Positions 35,872-45,400 are shown, numbered from the stretch's first letter. The stretch is DNA of 64,000 bases from Clostridium carboxidivorans P7 (GCF_001038625.1 NZ_CP011803.1:5668881-5732880), one strand, 5' to 3'. A program made the numbers and translations. Notes: generated from the sequence alone by a model not told the origin.

Positions 35872-36864
35872 ATGGCTGAAGTAGAATTAAAAGACAAGCT
35901 ATTTACCGTTTCTGCATCACCACATATTCGTTCAGAAGAATCTGTTTCTAAAATTATGTGGACTGTTAATGCAACTTTAGTACCAGCAGCTATTTTTGGT
36001 ATTTGGAATTTTGGAATTAATGCATTAGTTACAATTATAGCAGGTATTGTATCTGCAGTAGTTTTTGAATATGCTGTACAAAAAATAAGAAATAAACCTA
36101 TAACTATAAGTGATGGTAGTGCTGTTTTAACAGGATTACTTATAGCAATGTGTGTTTCGCCAAAGGTTCCATTTTATATGGTTATATTTGGTTCATTTAT
36201 TGCAATAGTTATAGCAAAACATTCTATGGGTGGATTAGGTTACAATATATTTAACCCAGCTCACATAGGTAGAGCAGCTATGATGGCTTCATGGCCAGTA
36301 TTTATGACAAGTTGGACAGTTCTTCGTGCTTCTGGTGTTGATACTGTAACAAGTGCTACACCTTTAGGAATTTTAAAATTACAAGGTTATTCAAAACTTA
36401 TTGAAACTTTTGGAGGACAAGCAAATCTTTATAAGGCATTATTTATAGGTACTCGTAATGGTTGTATTGGTGAAACTTCAACAGTTTTATTAGTTCTTGG
36501 AGGATTATATTTAATTTATAAAAAATATATTAACTGGGAAGTACCTGTTGTTATGATAGCAACAGTTGGCATTTTAACTTGGGTATTTGGACCATCAGGT
36601 ATGTTTACAGGAGATCCAGTATTCCATATGATGGCGGGTGGATTAATAATAGGAGCATTCTTTATGGCTACTGATATGGTTACTACTCCAATTACGCGTA
36701 AAGGACAAATCATATTTGCTTTTGGAGCAGGATTAATTACTACATTGATTAGATTAAAGGGTGGATATCCAGAAGGCGTTTGTTATTCATTATTACTTAT
36801 GAACTGCGTAAGTCCTTTAATTGATCGTCTATGCCCTCCAAAAAAATTCGGAGCAAGGAGGTAA
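35872..36864 (+). CDS. rnfD: Rnf complex subunit D
   Basis: Multi-pass membrane subunit, 330 residues with about nine helices. The covalent FMN site is visible as TSATPLG with T163, the residue expected to be flavinylated by ApbE. GGGGGAG upstream; 14 bases after rnfC. The Arg codons in this and neighbouring rnf genes include many CGT, unlike the AGA-dominated genes around, which may reflect high expression. Confidence 0.97.
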   Translation: MAEVELKDKLFTVSASPHIRSEESVSKIMWTVNATLVPAAIFGIWNFGINALVTIIAGIVSAVVFEYAVQKIRNKPITISDGSAVLTGLLIAMCVSPKVPFYMVIFGSFIAIVIAKHSMGGLGYNIFNPAHIGRAAMMASWPVFMTSWTVLRASGVDTVTSATPLGILKLQGYSKLIETFGGQANLYKALFIGTRNGCIGETSTVLLVLGGLYLIYKKYINWEVPVVMIATVGILTWVFGPSGMFTGDPVFHMMAGGLIIGAFFMATDMVTTPITRKGQIIFAFGAGLITTLIRLKGGYPEGVCYSLLLMNCVSPLIDRLCPPKKFGARR

Positions 36865-36870
36865 TTAAAA

Positions 36871-37434
36871 ATGGCAGAACAGCATGTAGAAAAACATTAT
36901 AGTACATTTCAAATAGCTATGAATTTAACAGCAGCCTGTTTTATATCAGGAATAATTATAGCTATGGTATATTTTGTAACTCATCCTATAGCTGTAAAGA
37001 ATAGTAAGGCGCTTGAAGTTCAATCAATGCAGAAGTTAATTTCTGATGCAGATAAGTTTGAAAAAATTCAAGGAAAAGAAGGATGGTACACTGCAAAGAG
37101 TGGTGAAAAAACTGTAGGTTATATTATTCCAGTTGAATCAAAAGGTTATGGTGGAGCGATTAAAATGCTTGTAGCTGTAACAGCAGATGCTAAGGTAATT
37201 GACTATAATATACAATCAGCTAATGAAACACCAGGACTTGGAGATAATGCATCCAAAGAACCATTTAGAAAAGAATTCAAGGGTAAGAAATCAGAGGATC
37301 TAGAAGTTGTAAAAGATCCTTCAAATACTAAAAATATACAGGCTATGACAGGTGCAACAATTTCTTCAAGAGCGGTTACAAAGGGTGTTAAAGAAGCTGT
37401 TGATGATGTTAAAAGCTTGAAAGGAGGTAACTAG
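36871..37434 (+). CDS. rnfG: Rnf complex subunit G
   Basis: Flavoprotein anchored by one helix (about 17-38) with an extracytoplasmic FMN-binding domain. The flavinylation motif is MTGATISS with T163. The sequence ESKGYGGAIKMLVAV is typical of the FMN-binding fold. 187 residues. Starts 6 bases after rnfD with AAGGAGG. Confidence 0.96.
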   Translation: MAEQHVEKHYSTFQIAMNLTAACFISGIIIAMVYFVTHPIAVKNSKALEVQSMQKLISDADKFEKIQGKEGWYTAKSGEKTVGYIIPVESKGYGGAIKMLVAVTADAKVIDYNIQSANETPGLGDNASKEPFRKEFKGKKSEDLEVVKDPSNTKNIQAMTGATISSRAVTKGVKEAVDDVKSLKGGN

Positions 37435-37436
37435 TA

Positions 37437-38060
37437 ATGGGTGATTTGTGGAAGATATTTAAAAAAGGCGTAGTTATGGAAAATCCTATATTTGTTCTTG
37501 CACTTAGTTTATGTCCTTCGCTGGCAGTAACTAGTACAGTAAAAAATGCATTAACAATGGGTCTTACTGTTATGTTTGTTATAACTGCTAATAATATATC
37601 AGTATCATTCACTAGAAAATGGGTTAATCCTAAGGTACGTGTACCGGTATATATTACTTCTATAGCTACTATTGTTACAGTGGTAGAATTATTATTACAA
37701 GCTTATGAACCAACGTTGTTTAAAGCATTAGGTATTTACCTAGACCTAGTAGTTGTTTTTGCAATTATTTTAGCTCGTGCAGAAGTTTTTGCTTCTAAAA
37801 ATAAAGTACTTCCATCAATGCTTGATGGATTAGGAATGGGAGTAGGTTTTACTATTGCAATGCTTATTATTGGAGTAATTCGTGAGTTCTTTGGAATGGG
37901 CTCTATAATGGGAATTCAAATTTTAGGTACATGGTATAAGCCTATATTGATGATGATTTTACCTCCAGGTGCATTTATGCTAATTGGATATTTAGTTGCA
38001 CTGTTTAAAATTCATAATGAAAAAATGGCTAAGCAACAAGCTGAAGGAGGTAATGCATAA
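37437..38060 (+). CDS. rnfE: Rnf complex subunit E
   Basis: Membrane subunit with six predicted helices, homologous to NqrD; together with RnfA it holds a membrane-embedded Fe-S centre in this enzyme class. Signature NPIFVLALSLCPSLAVT carries the conserved Cys. 207 residues. GAAAGGAGG upstream; stop overlaps the rnfA start by one base. Confidence 0.96.
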   Translation: MGDLWKIFKKGVVMENPIFVLALSLCPSLAVTSTVKNALTMGLTVMFVITANNISVSFTRKWVNPKVRVPVYITSIATIVTVVELLLQAYEPTLFKALGIYLDLVVVFAIILARAEVFASKNKVLPSMLDGLGMGVGFTIAMLIIGVIREFFGMGSIMGIQILGTWYKPILMMILPPGAFMLIGYLVALFKIHNEKMAKQQAEGGNA

Positions 38061-38638
38061 TGGAATATTTAACTCTTTTTGTAAGTGCTGTCCTTGTAAA
38101 TAACTATGTTTTAACAAGGTTTTTAGGATTATGTATTTTCTTTGGAGTTTCTAAAAGTCTTGATGCTTCTATAGGAATGGGTATGGCGGTTACTTCTATT
38201 TTGACATTAAGTTCGGCACTTGCATGGATAGTTTATCATTTTGTATTAGCACCATTTGGTTTAACTTTTTTAAGAACAATTGTATTTGTACTTTTAATTG
38301 CAAGTTTTGTTCAGCTTTTGGAAATGATTATAAAAAAACATGCACCTGCATTGTATAATATGTGGGGAATCTACTTATTACTTATTGCTACAAACTGTAT
38401 AGTACTTGGTGTTCCAGTTACAAATGTAGAATCAAATTTTGGATTCTTAAAAAGCGTAGTAAATGCTCTTGGATCAGGTGTAGGTTTTGCATTAGCAATA
38501 GTTTTAATGGCTAGTTTAAGAGAAAAATTAGCTTTAGCAGATGTACCTAAACCTTTGGAAGGACTTGGCATAGCATTTATTTTGGCTGGTATGTTAGCAT
38601 TGTCATTCCTTGGTTTTTCCGGCATGATTGCTTTATAG
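38060..38638 (+). CDS. rnfA: Rnf complex subunit A
   Basis: Six-helix membrane subunit, homologous to NqrE, 192 residues. Conserved NNYVLTRFLGLCIFFGVSK near the start and the second inverted copy LLIATNCIVLGVP both carry Cys residues of the membrane Fe-S site. GGAGG upstream within the end of rnfE. Confidence 0.96.
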   Translation: MEYLTLFVSAVLVNNYVLTRFLGLCIFFGVSKSLDASIGMGMAVTSILTLSSALAWIVYHFVLAPFGLTFLRTIVFVLLIASFVQLLEMIIKKHAPALYNMWGIYLLLIATNCIVLGVPVTNVESNFGFLKSVVNALGSGVGFALAIVLMASLREKLALADVPKPLEGLGIAFILAGMLALSFLGFSGMIAL

Positions 38639-38658
38639 AAAGGAGCTGAGGATTAATT

Positions 38659-39561
38659 ATGGAAACTTCAATTATAGTTTTAATTGTAATGACTTGTGTT
38701 GGTTTGGTATTTGGTTTTGTATTAGCTTTTGCTAATAAAAAGTTTGCTATGGAAGTAAATCCTCTTATTGAAATAGTTGAAGATGTTTTACCAAAAGGTC
38801 AATGTGGTTCTTGTGGATATGCTGGTTGTAAGGCTTATGCTGAAGCAGTTGTTAGTAATCCAGATGTACCACCTAATCTTTGTATTCCAGGTAAAGATGT
38901 AGTAGCTAAACAAGTTGCAGAATTAACTGGTAAAGCTGCAGAAGAAACAGAACCAAGAATATCACATGTAAAATGTAAAGGTTGCTCTGATAAGGCTACT
39001 AGAAGTTATAATTACGAAGGAATACAGGACTGTGTAGCAGCTAGTTTGCTGCAAGGAGGACCTAAGGTTTGTTCACACGGATGTCTTGGATTTGGAACTT
39101 GTGTTAAAAACTGTCCATTTGATGCTATGACTTTAGGAGAAAATGGATTACCAATAATAGATGAGAATAAATGTACAGGCTGTGGAAAATGTGAAACAGT
39201 TTGTCCTAAACATGTTATAGAAATGCTTCCAATTAGTAGTCATGTAACTGTTAATTGTAATTCAAAAGACAAGGGTGCAGTAGTACGTAAGGCATGTACT
39301 GTAGGATGTCTTGGATGTGGACTTTGTAAGAGAAACTGTCCGCATGAAGCTATTGTAATAGAAAATAATTTGGCTGTAGTAAATCATAGTATTTGTGCTG
39401 AAAAATGTGATAATCCAACTTGTATAGCTAAGTGCCCAACAAAGGCTATCCAATCTCTAGTTGGAGATGTAAAGCCTGTAGTTGAAGCAGCTAAACAGGA
39501 GATTGCAGCAAACACTGAAAACAAAACAAATGCTGAGAATAAAGACAAGCCAGAAAACTAA
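38659..39561 (+). CDS. rnfB: Rnf complex subunit B
   Basis: Ferredoxin-accepting Fe-S subunit, 300 residues. N-terminal membrane helix (about 5-24), then a 4Fe-4S domain with CGSCGYAGCKAYAEAV, then several ferredoxin motifs (CVKNCPFDA, CTGCGKCETVCP, CLGCGLCKRNCP, CIAKCP), so a clostridial multi-cluster type. The tail is Lys/Asn/Glu-rich. GAAAGGAG upstream. Last rnf gene, followed by a terminator. Confidence 0.96.
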   Translation: METSIIVLIVMTCVGLVFGFVLAFANKKFAMEVNPLIEIVEDVLPKGQCGSCGYAGCKAYAEAVVSNPDVPPNLCIPGKDVVAKQVAELTGKAAEETEPRISHVKCKGCSDKATRSYNYEGIQDCVAASLLQGGPKVCSHGCLGFGTCVKNCPFDAMTLGENGLPIIDENKCTGCGKCETVCPKHVIEMLPISSHVTVNCNSKDKGAVVRKACTVGCLGCGLCKRNCPHEAIVIENNLAVVNHSICAEKCDNPTCIAKCPTKAIQSLVGDVKPVVEAAKQEIAANTENKTNAENKDKPEN

Positions 39562-39580
39562 AATTAATTATAGTGATTTT

Positions 39581-39616
39581 AAGGGTGGAAATTCTTTGAT
39601 GAGTTTCCACCCTTTT
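39581..39616 (+). terminator. Terminator after rnfB
   Basis: AAGGGTGGAAA pairs with TTTCCACCCTT (39581-39591, 39603-39613) with a 11-base loop, then TTTT. Confidence 0.92.
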
Positions 39617-39685
39617 AATGCTATAATATAAGACGATTAAAATGTTAATTAATAATAAAAAAGTTATTTTTAAAGAGGGAATTTT

Positions 39686-40528
39686 ATGAGAATAATTACG
39701 CTTATAGAAAATATTAAAGATGATTCAAATAGTTTAATTAATGAAAAGGGACTGTGCCTTTATATAGAAAAAGATAATAAGCACATACTTTTTGACACAG
39801 GAAGGACAGGTAGTTTTATTTATAATGCAGAAAAGTTAGGCATTAATTTAAGAGAAGTAGATGCTGTAGTGATCTCACATGGACACGGAGATCATGGTGG
39901 AGGGTTAATATCCTTTTTAAAAATAAATAGTAAAGCAAAAGTATATATGAAAACAGAGGCTTCAAAAGCATACTATTTTCATTGTATGTTATTTAATAAA
40001 AATGTTAGTATTAGTAGTGAGTTTTTTAGGGAGTATTCTAGTAGAATTGAGTATATAGAAGACTTTACAGAGATAATGAAAGATATCTATATTATTACAG
40101 ATATAAATAGATATTACGAAATTCCTGAAGGAAATAAATACATGTTTATTAAGAAGAAATCTAAGTTAGTTAGAGATAAATTTCAACATGAATTAATTAT
40201 GGTAATTAAAGAAAAGGATAATATAAGTATATTTACAGGCTGTTCTCATAATGGTACTGCTAATATGATAAGAACTGCCAAAAGTAAATTTAAAGATTCA
40301 AATATTAAAGCAGTTATAGGCGGATTTCACTTAGTAAAGATTCCTATCGTAAAATCATTAACTGCATCTAAAGCTCAAATTGATGTACTTATAAATGAAA
40401 TTATTACTTCAAATGTAGAAAAGGTATATACAGGACATTGTACAGGAGAAAAAGCATATAGAAAATTAAAGGCTGCTTTAGGTGATAAAATTCAGTATAT
40501 TAAAACAGGTACGGAAATACTAATTTAA
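39686..40528 (+). CDS. MBL-fold metallo-hydrolase
   Basis: 280 residues with the metal-binding HGHGDHGGG (HxHxDH, near residue 65), FTGCSHNG and the late TGHCTG segment, of the type seen in the dihydropterin-aminobenzene phosphate synthase-like MBL subgroup. Substrate unknown. AGAGGG upstream. A single-gene unit between the rnf terminator and the ldh-like gene. Confidence 0.85.
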   Translation: MRIITLIENIKDDSNSLINEKGLCLYIEKDNKHILFDTGRTGSFIYNAEKLGINLREVDAVVISHGHGDHGGGLISFLKINSKAKVYMKTEASKAYYFHCMLFNKNVSISSEFFREYSSRIEYIEDFTEIMKDIYIITDINRYYEIPEGNKYMFIKKKSKLVRDKFQHELIMVIKEKDNISIFTGCSHNGTANMIRTAKSKFKDSNIKAVIGGFHLVKIPIVKSLTASKAQIDVLINEIITSNVEKVYTGHCTGEKAYRKLKAALGDKIQYIKTGTEILI

Positions 40529-40833
40529 CTAACATGAGACACAAAATGTAGTGGCAGTTTAAATTTTAACTTTTTTTGAGAGACATTAGTGCTTATATTA
40601 TAAAACTATAATAGATTAAGCTATTTTTAATTCATTAGATATGTAAGATAATAAATATTTTAAAAGAAATGCTTATATGCTTTGATTGAATTGTTTAAGC
40701 ATGTATATTTGTAAAAAACTTTATATTAGTGTTATACTTAGAATAAATGAAATATTTAGAATATTGCATAGTCAAAAATAAAAGAATGACTACTTTATCT
40801 TAAATAGTTATATTTGAAAGGAATGATGGAAAT
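40529..40833 (+). promoter_or_regulatory. Promoter region of the ldh-like gene
   Basis: 305-base spacer without a gene. A likely sigma-A promoter is TTGTAA at 40709-40714, 18-base spacer, TATACT at 40733-40738. I looked for a Rex operator (TTGTTAA and its inverted repeat) and found none. Confidence 0.6.
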
Positions 40834-41823
40834 ATGAAACCATTAAAACTAGTAGTTGTTGGAGTTGGACATGTTGGATCTTATGTACTTGCTGATGCCA
40901 TGAAACTTGGCTTTTTTGGCAAAATTGGAGTAATTGACTTGGACAAGGGAATAGCTTATGGAGAAGCACTGGATCAGAGTCATGCTACAGCATTGACTTA
41001 CATGAATAATATTGAAGTTACAAGTGGTGGCTATGAACAGTGCGAAGATGCTGATATTATTATCTGTGCAGCAGGACCCAGTATATTAAAAGACCCAGAC
41101 CATCCAGAAGCTATGCCAGATCGAACTCTTTTAACTACACATAATGCTGGTGTTATCCGTGAGGTTATGACTGAAATTACCAAATACACTAAGAGTGCTG
41201 TTATCATTTTTATTACTAATCCACTTGATACCATGGTATATATTGCTGAAAATGAATTTGGATATCCAAGTGGAAAAATCTTTGGAACAGGAACAATGCT
41301 AGATTCAGCCAGACTTAGAAAGACAGTTGCAAACCTTTATCACATTGATCCAAAGTCTGTAACTGGTTATATGATGGGTGAACATGGTATGACTGCATTT
41401 CCTGTTTTAAGTAAACTGAATGTTGCTGGTATAGTGTATAAAGAACTTGCTTCTTATTATACTGATATAGAACAGCTTAATGCAGAGGAAATTGGTCAGG
41501 AAGTAGTTAAGACTGCATATGATGTTTTAAATGCAAAAGGATGGACTAATGCTGGTGTTGCACAGGCAGCTGTAACAATGGCAAAATGTGTTGCTTTAGA
41601 TGAGAGAAGTATCTACCCCGCATGCACAACTCTTCGAGGTGAATATGGTCATAATGGTGATGTAGCGTTCAGTATGCCATGTCTAATTGGTAAAGATGGA
41701 ATCATTAGAAGAATTGCTCCAGAACTTGATGATTGGGAGACAAAAAAATTGAATGAAAGCATTGATTATATCCAGAGTACCATGAAAGAAGCAAAGACTG
41801 GACCTGGATTTTTGAAGAAATAA
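40834..41823 (+). CDS. L-lactate/2-hydroxyacid dehydrogenase family protein
   Basis: NAD-dependent 2-hydroxyacid dehydrogenase of the lactate/malate family, 329 residues. Rossmann GVGHVGS, NAD-selective Asp in VIDLDKG, NPLDTM, DSARLR and the catalytic GEHGM are in place. The loop residue that sets specificity (Gln in LDH, Arg in MDH, seven before the conserved Arg) is His in DPDHPEAMPDR, so lactate may not be the best substrate; a branched 2-hydroxyacid enzyme is an alternative. Codon use differs from neighbours (CGT, CGA, ATC, ACC), suggesting acquisition. Followed by repeat R1. Confidence 0.85.
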   Translation: MKPLKLVVVGVGHVGSYVLADAMKLGFFGKIGVIDLDKGIAYGEALDQSHATALTYMNNIEVTSGGYEQCEDADIIICAAGPSILKDPDHPEAMPDRTLLTTHNAGVIREVMTEITKYTKSAVIIFITNPLDTMVYIAENEFGYPSGKIFGTGTMLDSARLRKTVANLYHIDPKSVTGYMMGEHGMTAFPVLSKLNVAGIVYKELASYYTDIEQLNAEEIGQEVVKTAYDVLNAKGWTNAGVAQAAVTMAKCVALDERSIYPACTTLRGEYGHNGDVAFSMPCLIGKDGIIRRIAPELDDWETKKLNESIDYIQSTMKEAKTGPGFLKK

Positions 41824-41875
41824 TAATAATGAACATAAGTAGTATTATATAGTAAAAAAGTTTGACTTAATAAGC

Positions 41876-42155
41876 AAAATGCGAAGCATTTTTTAGAGGA
41901 CAGAGGACAATTGACAGAGGACAGTGAAGGATGATTTTTCTCCGCTTTGCTGCGAAAAATCTTTAATCAAATTTTTGATGACTCGTTTTGCTAAAGCAAA
42001 ACATTGCTGATTTATATAAATTTAAAGCTTCTTTTGCGTTAGCAAAAGAAGCTTTAAAATAAATTAGTTTTCTGACGTAAGGAGGAAAACTCACCTTCAT
42101 TGTCCTATGTCCTCTGTCAATTGTCCTCTAAAAATATTGCGAAGCAGTATTTTTT
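41876..42155. repeat. Repeat element R1, multi-hairpin
   Basis: Core 41895-42129 (235 bp) has inverted terminal repeats built of AGAGGAC heptamers (three on the left, GTCCTCT on the right) and internal hairpins, notably 41985-42002 and 42024-42055. Each side is bordered by a short GC-GAA-GC hairpin with T run (41876-41892, 42133-42151). It is a near-full copy, in opposite orientation, of R2. It lies between convergent genes and its border hairpins probably terminate both. Confidence 0.85.
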
Positions 42156-42663
42156 AAATGCTTTTAAACATAGGAATTTTATTTATATGCTTCGTTAGAA
42201 ATTTAGTGCAGAGGCCTATAAAGTATCCTGTTACTACTGCGGACACCAAAAGTACTGGAAGATAAACATATATTCTAAAATCCTTTACAACTAGAGAAGC
42301 TACGAATAGTTGGCCGATATTATGAAATATAGCACCACATATACTTATTGTCCATAAACTTATTGAATCCTTAAGATATTTATAAAGCAGTATCATTACA
42401 ATGTTACTTAATAGTCCGCCAGCTATGCTGAACATAAAGGCGGATATAGAACCACCAAACATTGATCCTAAAAGGGTTCTTAAAAACATTATAAGTAGAG
42501 CTTCTTTCCAACCCATCAGTATTAGAGCAGCAAGTGATATGATGTTAGCAAGACCTAATTTTATCCCAGGAAAAAGTACTGGTATTTGTGCTTCTACTAT
42601 ATATATTACCAGGGCAATACTTACTAAAAAACTTAAGAATACCATTTTTCTTGTTTTTTTCAT
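42154..42663 (-). CDS. Gx transporter family protein (HepS1-like)
   Basis: 169 residues, five or six hydrophobic helices, with the family segment PGIKLGLANIISLAALI. Often annotated as heptaprenyl diphosphate synthase component I, but the fold is that of a small membrane transporter (Gx family). Start ATG at 42663 with AAGGTG upstream; a longer frame from 42705 overlaps the preceding gene. It partners with the NusG-II gene, a pair often seen near rnf or apbE genes. Confidence 0.88.
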   Translation of the reverse strand: MKKTRKMVFLSFLVSIALVIYIVEAQIPVLFPGIKLGLANIISLAALILMGWKEALLIMFLRTLLGSMFGGSISAFMFSIAGGLLSNIVMILLYKYLKDSISLWTISICGAIFHNIGQLFVASLVVKDFRIYVYLPVLLVSAVVTGYFIGLCTKFLTKHINKIPMFKSI

Positions 42664-42676
42664 TGTTACACCTTCA

Positions 42677-43060
42677 TTAGCTTGATATTTGGTCAACTTT
42701 AGCATTTTTGCCTTCTATAGTTATCATTAATCTATGAGGAAGACATACAGAGCTTTGACCTGGTTCTGATATCCAACCGGTTTTAACGCAAATTTTATCA
42801 GGACAATCCGCATCTTTGATTCTTATTTTGCCAGGAAGTATTTCTATAATGTTAAAGTGATTGCCATTATAAGGTACTTTTATTTCTTGCTTTTCTTTTA
42901 TAGTATCTAAATCTATAGTTTTAATTACTTTTCCATCTTGTTTTATACTAGCTATATGATGAGAACTTTTTATATGCTGTTTATATAAAAAAACTGAAAT
43001 TGCACTTACTACAATTAAAGCTATTATAAGTACAGCAGCTATTTTATCTCCCTTTTTCAT
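42677..43060 (-). CDS. NusG domain II-containing protein
   Basis: 127 residues: N-terminal membrane helix (about 8-25) and an extracytoplasmic domain with DADCPDKICVKTGWI and SVCLPHRLMITI, the hallmark of this family. The two Cys could be paired. Role unknown; in other anaerobes it lies beside the Gx transporter and electron-transfer flavoprotein genes. AAGGAGATAAA upstream. Confidence 0.9.
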   Translation of the reverse strand: MKKGDKIAAVLIIALIVVSAISVFLYKQHIKSSHHIASIKQDGKVIKTIDLDTIKEKQEIKVPYNGNHFNIIEILPGKIRIKDADCPDKICVKTGWISEPGQSSVCLPHRLMITIEGKNAKVDQISS

Positions 43061-43073
43061 ATTTTATCTCCTT

Positions 43074-43862
43074 TTACATTTTTTCAGCAACTATGGTAAA
43101 TAACTTAGGAATACCCTTATCTTCTGGCTTAGGACCTTCTGTTTCTTTTAATGTTTTTATACACAGATTATTATTAGCAATAGAAGTTACAATTTCACCT
43201 ATAGTCCATTTTCTTAAATGAGCTTTCTGAAAACCACTTTTTTCATTAGCTGTGAGATTTTCCATTCCAGGTACGAACTTCATGTAAGCTACATCGGTTT
43301 CTTCTATAGCTGTACTAAAGTAGTCTCCAGTAACTTTATGTCTCTTTCCTTTGCTTGTAATTAGCTTCGTAGATATAGGATGAAAATCTTCAATCATAAA
43401 AGTCCCACCCTTTTTTAAAAGTCTTGAAGCAACATTAAAGAATGGATTCAAATCAGTAAAGTAATGGAGTATCCCAAGTTCGCAAAAAACTATATCATAA
43501 TCTGCTGTGAACTCCTCCTCAGGGATATTGAGTACATCTGAAACTATGTACCTGATATGTGTGTTGCAAGCTCTAGCTAAATCTAAAGCATATCTGGAAT
43601 TTTCATAAGAAAAATCTACAACTGTCATATTTGCACCCATTAAGGATAGAGAGACTGCTTTAGTTCCATGTGAACCTAACAAATTTGCTATTTTTTTATC
43701 TTTAATATCTATAAAATACTCACTTAATAAACCTAATCGTGAAACAGGGTCTGCTAATATCTTTTTTGAAGCCTCTGAAGGAGTTCCAAAGCGATAAACC
43801 CAAGCATCATAAGCCATTTGATTCCAAGCAAGTTCATTTATTTTTGTATGTTCTTCTTGCAT
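43074..43862 (-). CDS. Class I SAM-dependent methyltransferase
   Basis: 262 residues, N-terminal helix followed by the SAM-binding core: LLGSHGTKAVSLSLMGANMTVVDFS (motif I is NLLGSHGTKA) and YDIVFCELGILHYF. The substrate is unknown. First gene of the minus-strand trio with the NusG-II and Gx transporter genes; AGGAGG before its ATG. Confidence 0.85.
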   Translation of the reverse strand: MQEEHTKINELAWNQMAYDAWVYRFGTPSEASKKILADPVSRLGLLSEYFIDIKDKKIANLLGSHGTKAVSLSLMGANMTVVDFSYENSRYALDLARACNTHIRYIVSDVLNIPEEEFTADYDIVFCELGILHYFTDLNPFFNVASRLLKKGGTFMIEDFHPISTKLITSKGKRHKVTGDYFSTAIEETDVAYMKFVPGMENLTANEKSGFQKAHLRKWTIGEIVTSIANNNLCIKTLKETEGPKPEDKGIPKLFTIVAEKM

Positions 43863-44085
43863 ATAAACCTCCTAAATAATAATATATATATAAGTAAATT
43901 CATTTGTTATAATCATTACTATCAAATTTTACTATAATACAGAAAGGTTTACAATGCTAAAGATGAAAATAAGAAATCTATTTATTTAAGTTAATTTTAG
44001 AAAAGTATAGTGATACATAAAAATTAATAGGATAGTAAAATATAACTTATGAATGCTTATATTACATAGCTAAAGGAGTATGGTA

Positions 44086-45126
44086 ATGAATTTTTTAAAG
44101 TTTTTTTTAATTTTTATCCCTATTAGTATAGCAGCTGAATTTATGAAACTAAATCCTATATGGATTTTTATATTTTCATCTCTTTCTATAATACCGCTAG
44201 CAGGAATTATGGGAGAAGCTACAGAGGAAATATCTATATATTCAGGCCCTAGGATAGGAGGATTTTTAAATGCCACTTTTGGAAATGCTACAGAGCTTAT
44301 TATATCTTTTTTTGCTTTAAAAGCAGGACTTTTTGATGTAGTTAAAGCTTCTATAGCAGGTTCTGTTATAGGAAATATACTATTAGTACTTGGAGCAAGT
44401 ATGCTTTTTGGAGGATTAAAGTATAAAGTACAGAAGTTTAATAAAAAGATAGTAGAAGTTTCTTCTAGCATGTTGTTATTTGCAGTTATAGGACTTTGTA
44501 TACCAGCCATATTTACTCATACAGTGAATAAAGAATTAATTACTTCAAAATATGAATGGTTAAGTATTTCAGTTGCTTTAGCCATGTTCATAATATATCT
44601 ACTAGGATTATATTTTTCATTTTATACACATAAAGATTTATATGGCTCAGAACATGGAGAAAGTGAAAAAGCAAAGTGGAGTTTAAAAAAATCTATACTA
44701 GTTTTAGTTTTATGTACTTTAGCTATTGCTCTAGAAAGTGAGTTCTTAGTTGGATCTGTGGAACCAATGACAGAAACTTTAAAACTAAGTGAATTCTTTG
44801 TAGGTATAATTATAATTCCTATAATAGGAAATGCGGCGGAACATAGTACTGCTATAGTTATGGCAATGAAAAATAAGATGGATGTGGCTGTAGAAATAGC
44901 TATAGGCTCTAGTTTGCAAATAATATTGTTTGTAGCTCCTGTGCTTGTATTTTTAAGTCTTTTATTTAAGCCTATGAGTATAATATTCAATGAATTTGAG
45001 TTGGTAGCGCTTGTAGTATCAGTACTTATAGCAAATAGAGTAGCTAGTGATGGAGAATCTAATTGGCTAGAGGGAATTCAGCTTGTTGCTGTTTATGTCA
45101 TAATAGCGTTAGGCTTTTTTATATGA
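44086..45126 (+). CDS. cax: Calcium/proton antiporter (CaCA family)
   Basis: 346 residues, eleven or so helices in two inverted repeats. Each repeat has the Cax signature: GNATELIISFFALKAG in the first and GNAAEHSTAIVMAMKNKMD in the second. Expected to export Ca2+ in exchange for H+. ATG 44086 is 7 bases after AAAGGAG; ATG 44080 is too close. Confidence 0.93.
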   Translation: MNFLKFFLIFIPISIAAEFMKLNPIWIFIFSSLSIIPLAGIMGEATEEISIYSGPRIGGFLNATFGNATELIISFFALKAGLFDVVKASIAGSVIGNILLVLGASMLFGGLKYKVQKFNKKIVEVSSSMLLFAVIGLCIPAIFTHTVNKELITSKYEWLSISVALAMFIIYLLGLYFSFYTHKDLYGSEHGESEKAKWSLKKSILVLVLCTLAIALESEFLVGSVEPMTETLKLSEFFVGIIIIPIIGNAAEHSTAIVMAMKNKMDVAVEIAIGSSLQIILFVAPVLVFLSLLFKPMSIIFNEFELVALVVSVLIANRVASDGESNWLEGIQLVAVYVIIALGFFI

Positions 45127-45224
45127 GTATTCTATATAAAGCTATTAAGAATAATGAGGTATTCCCCAAGAATGGAAATTAATTGTGTAATGTAACTGTT
45201 AATAAGAATTTTAACAAGGAAAAT

Positions 45225-45367
45225 ACGAACAAAATAATTTAAAAAATGATTTATAATTCGGGAATATAGAAATTTTTTAGATAAATTTTTATTTATTATT
45301 TGTATTATCATATATTTATGATATAATTTAAGCGAATGATAATTTTAAATTAATATAAAATGTTCGT
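45225..45367 (+). promoter_or_regulatory. Possible purL promoter with PurBox-like sites
   Basis: TTGTAT at 45300-45305 and TATAAT at 45322-45327 (16-base spacer) form a fair promoter. ACGAAC flanked by A/T runs at 45225-45230 and its inverted copy GTTCGT at 45362-45367 resemble PurR boxes, but they are 130 bases apart. No purine riboswitch fold seen. Weak evidence. Confidence 0.35.
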
Positions 45368-45400
45368 AAAACTTACTTATATAAGATAAGGGGGATAAAA

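Noticed and set aside
40529..40833. Rex control of the ldh-like gene
   Set aside because: No TTGTTAA inverted repeat in the promoter region.
41895..42129. R1 as an insertion sequence or CRISPR
   Set aside because: Contains no coding frame for a transposase and no regularly spaced identical repeats with spacers.
45127..45400. Purine riboswitch before purL
   Set aside because: No three-way junction or conserved loop sequences could be found.
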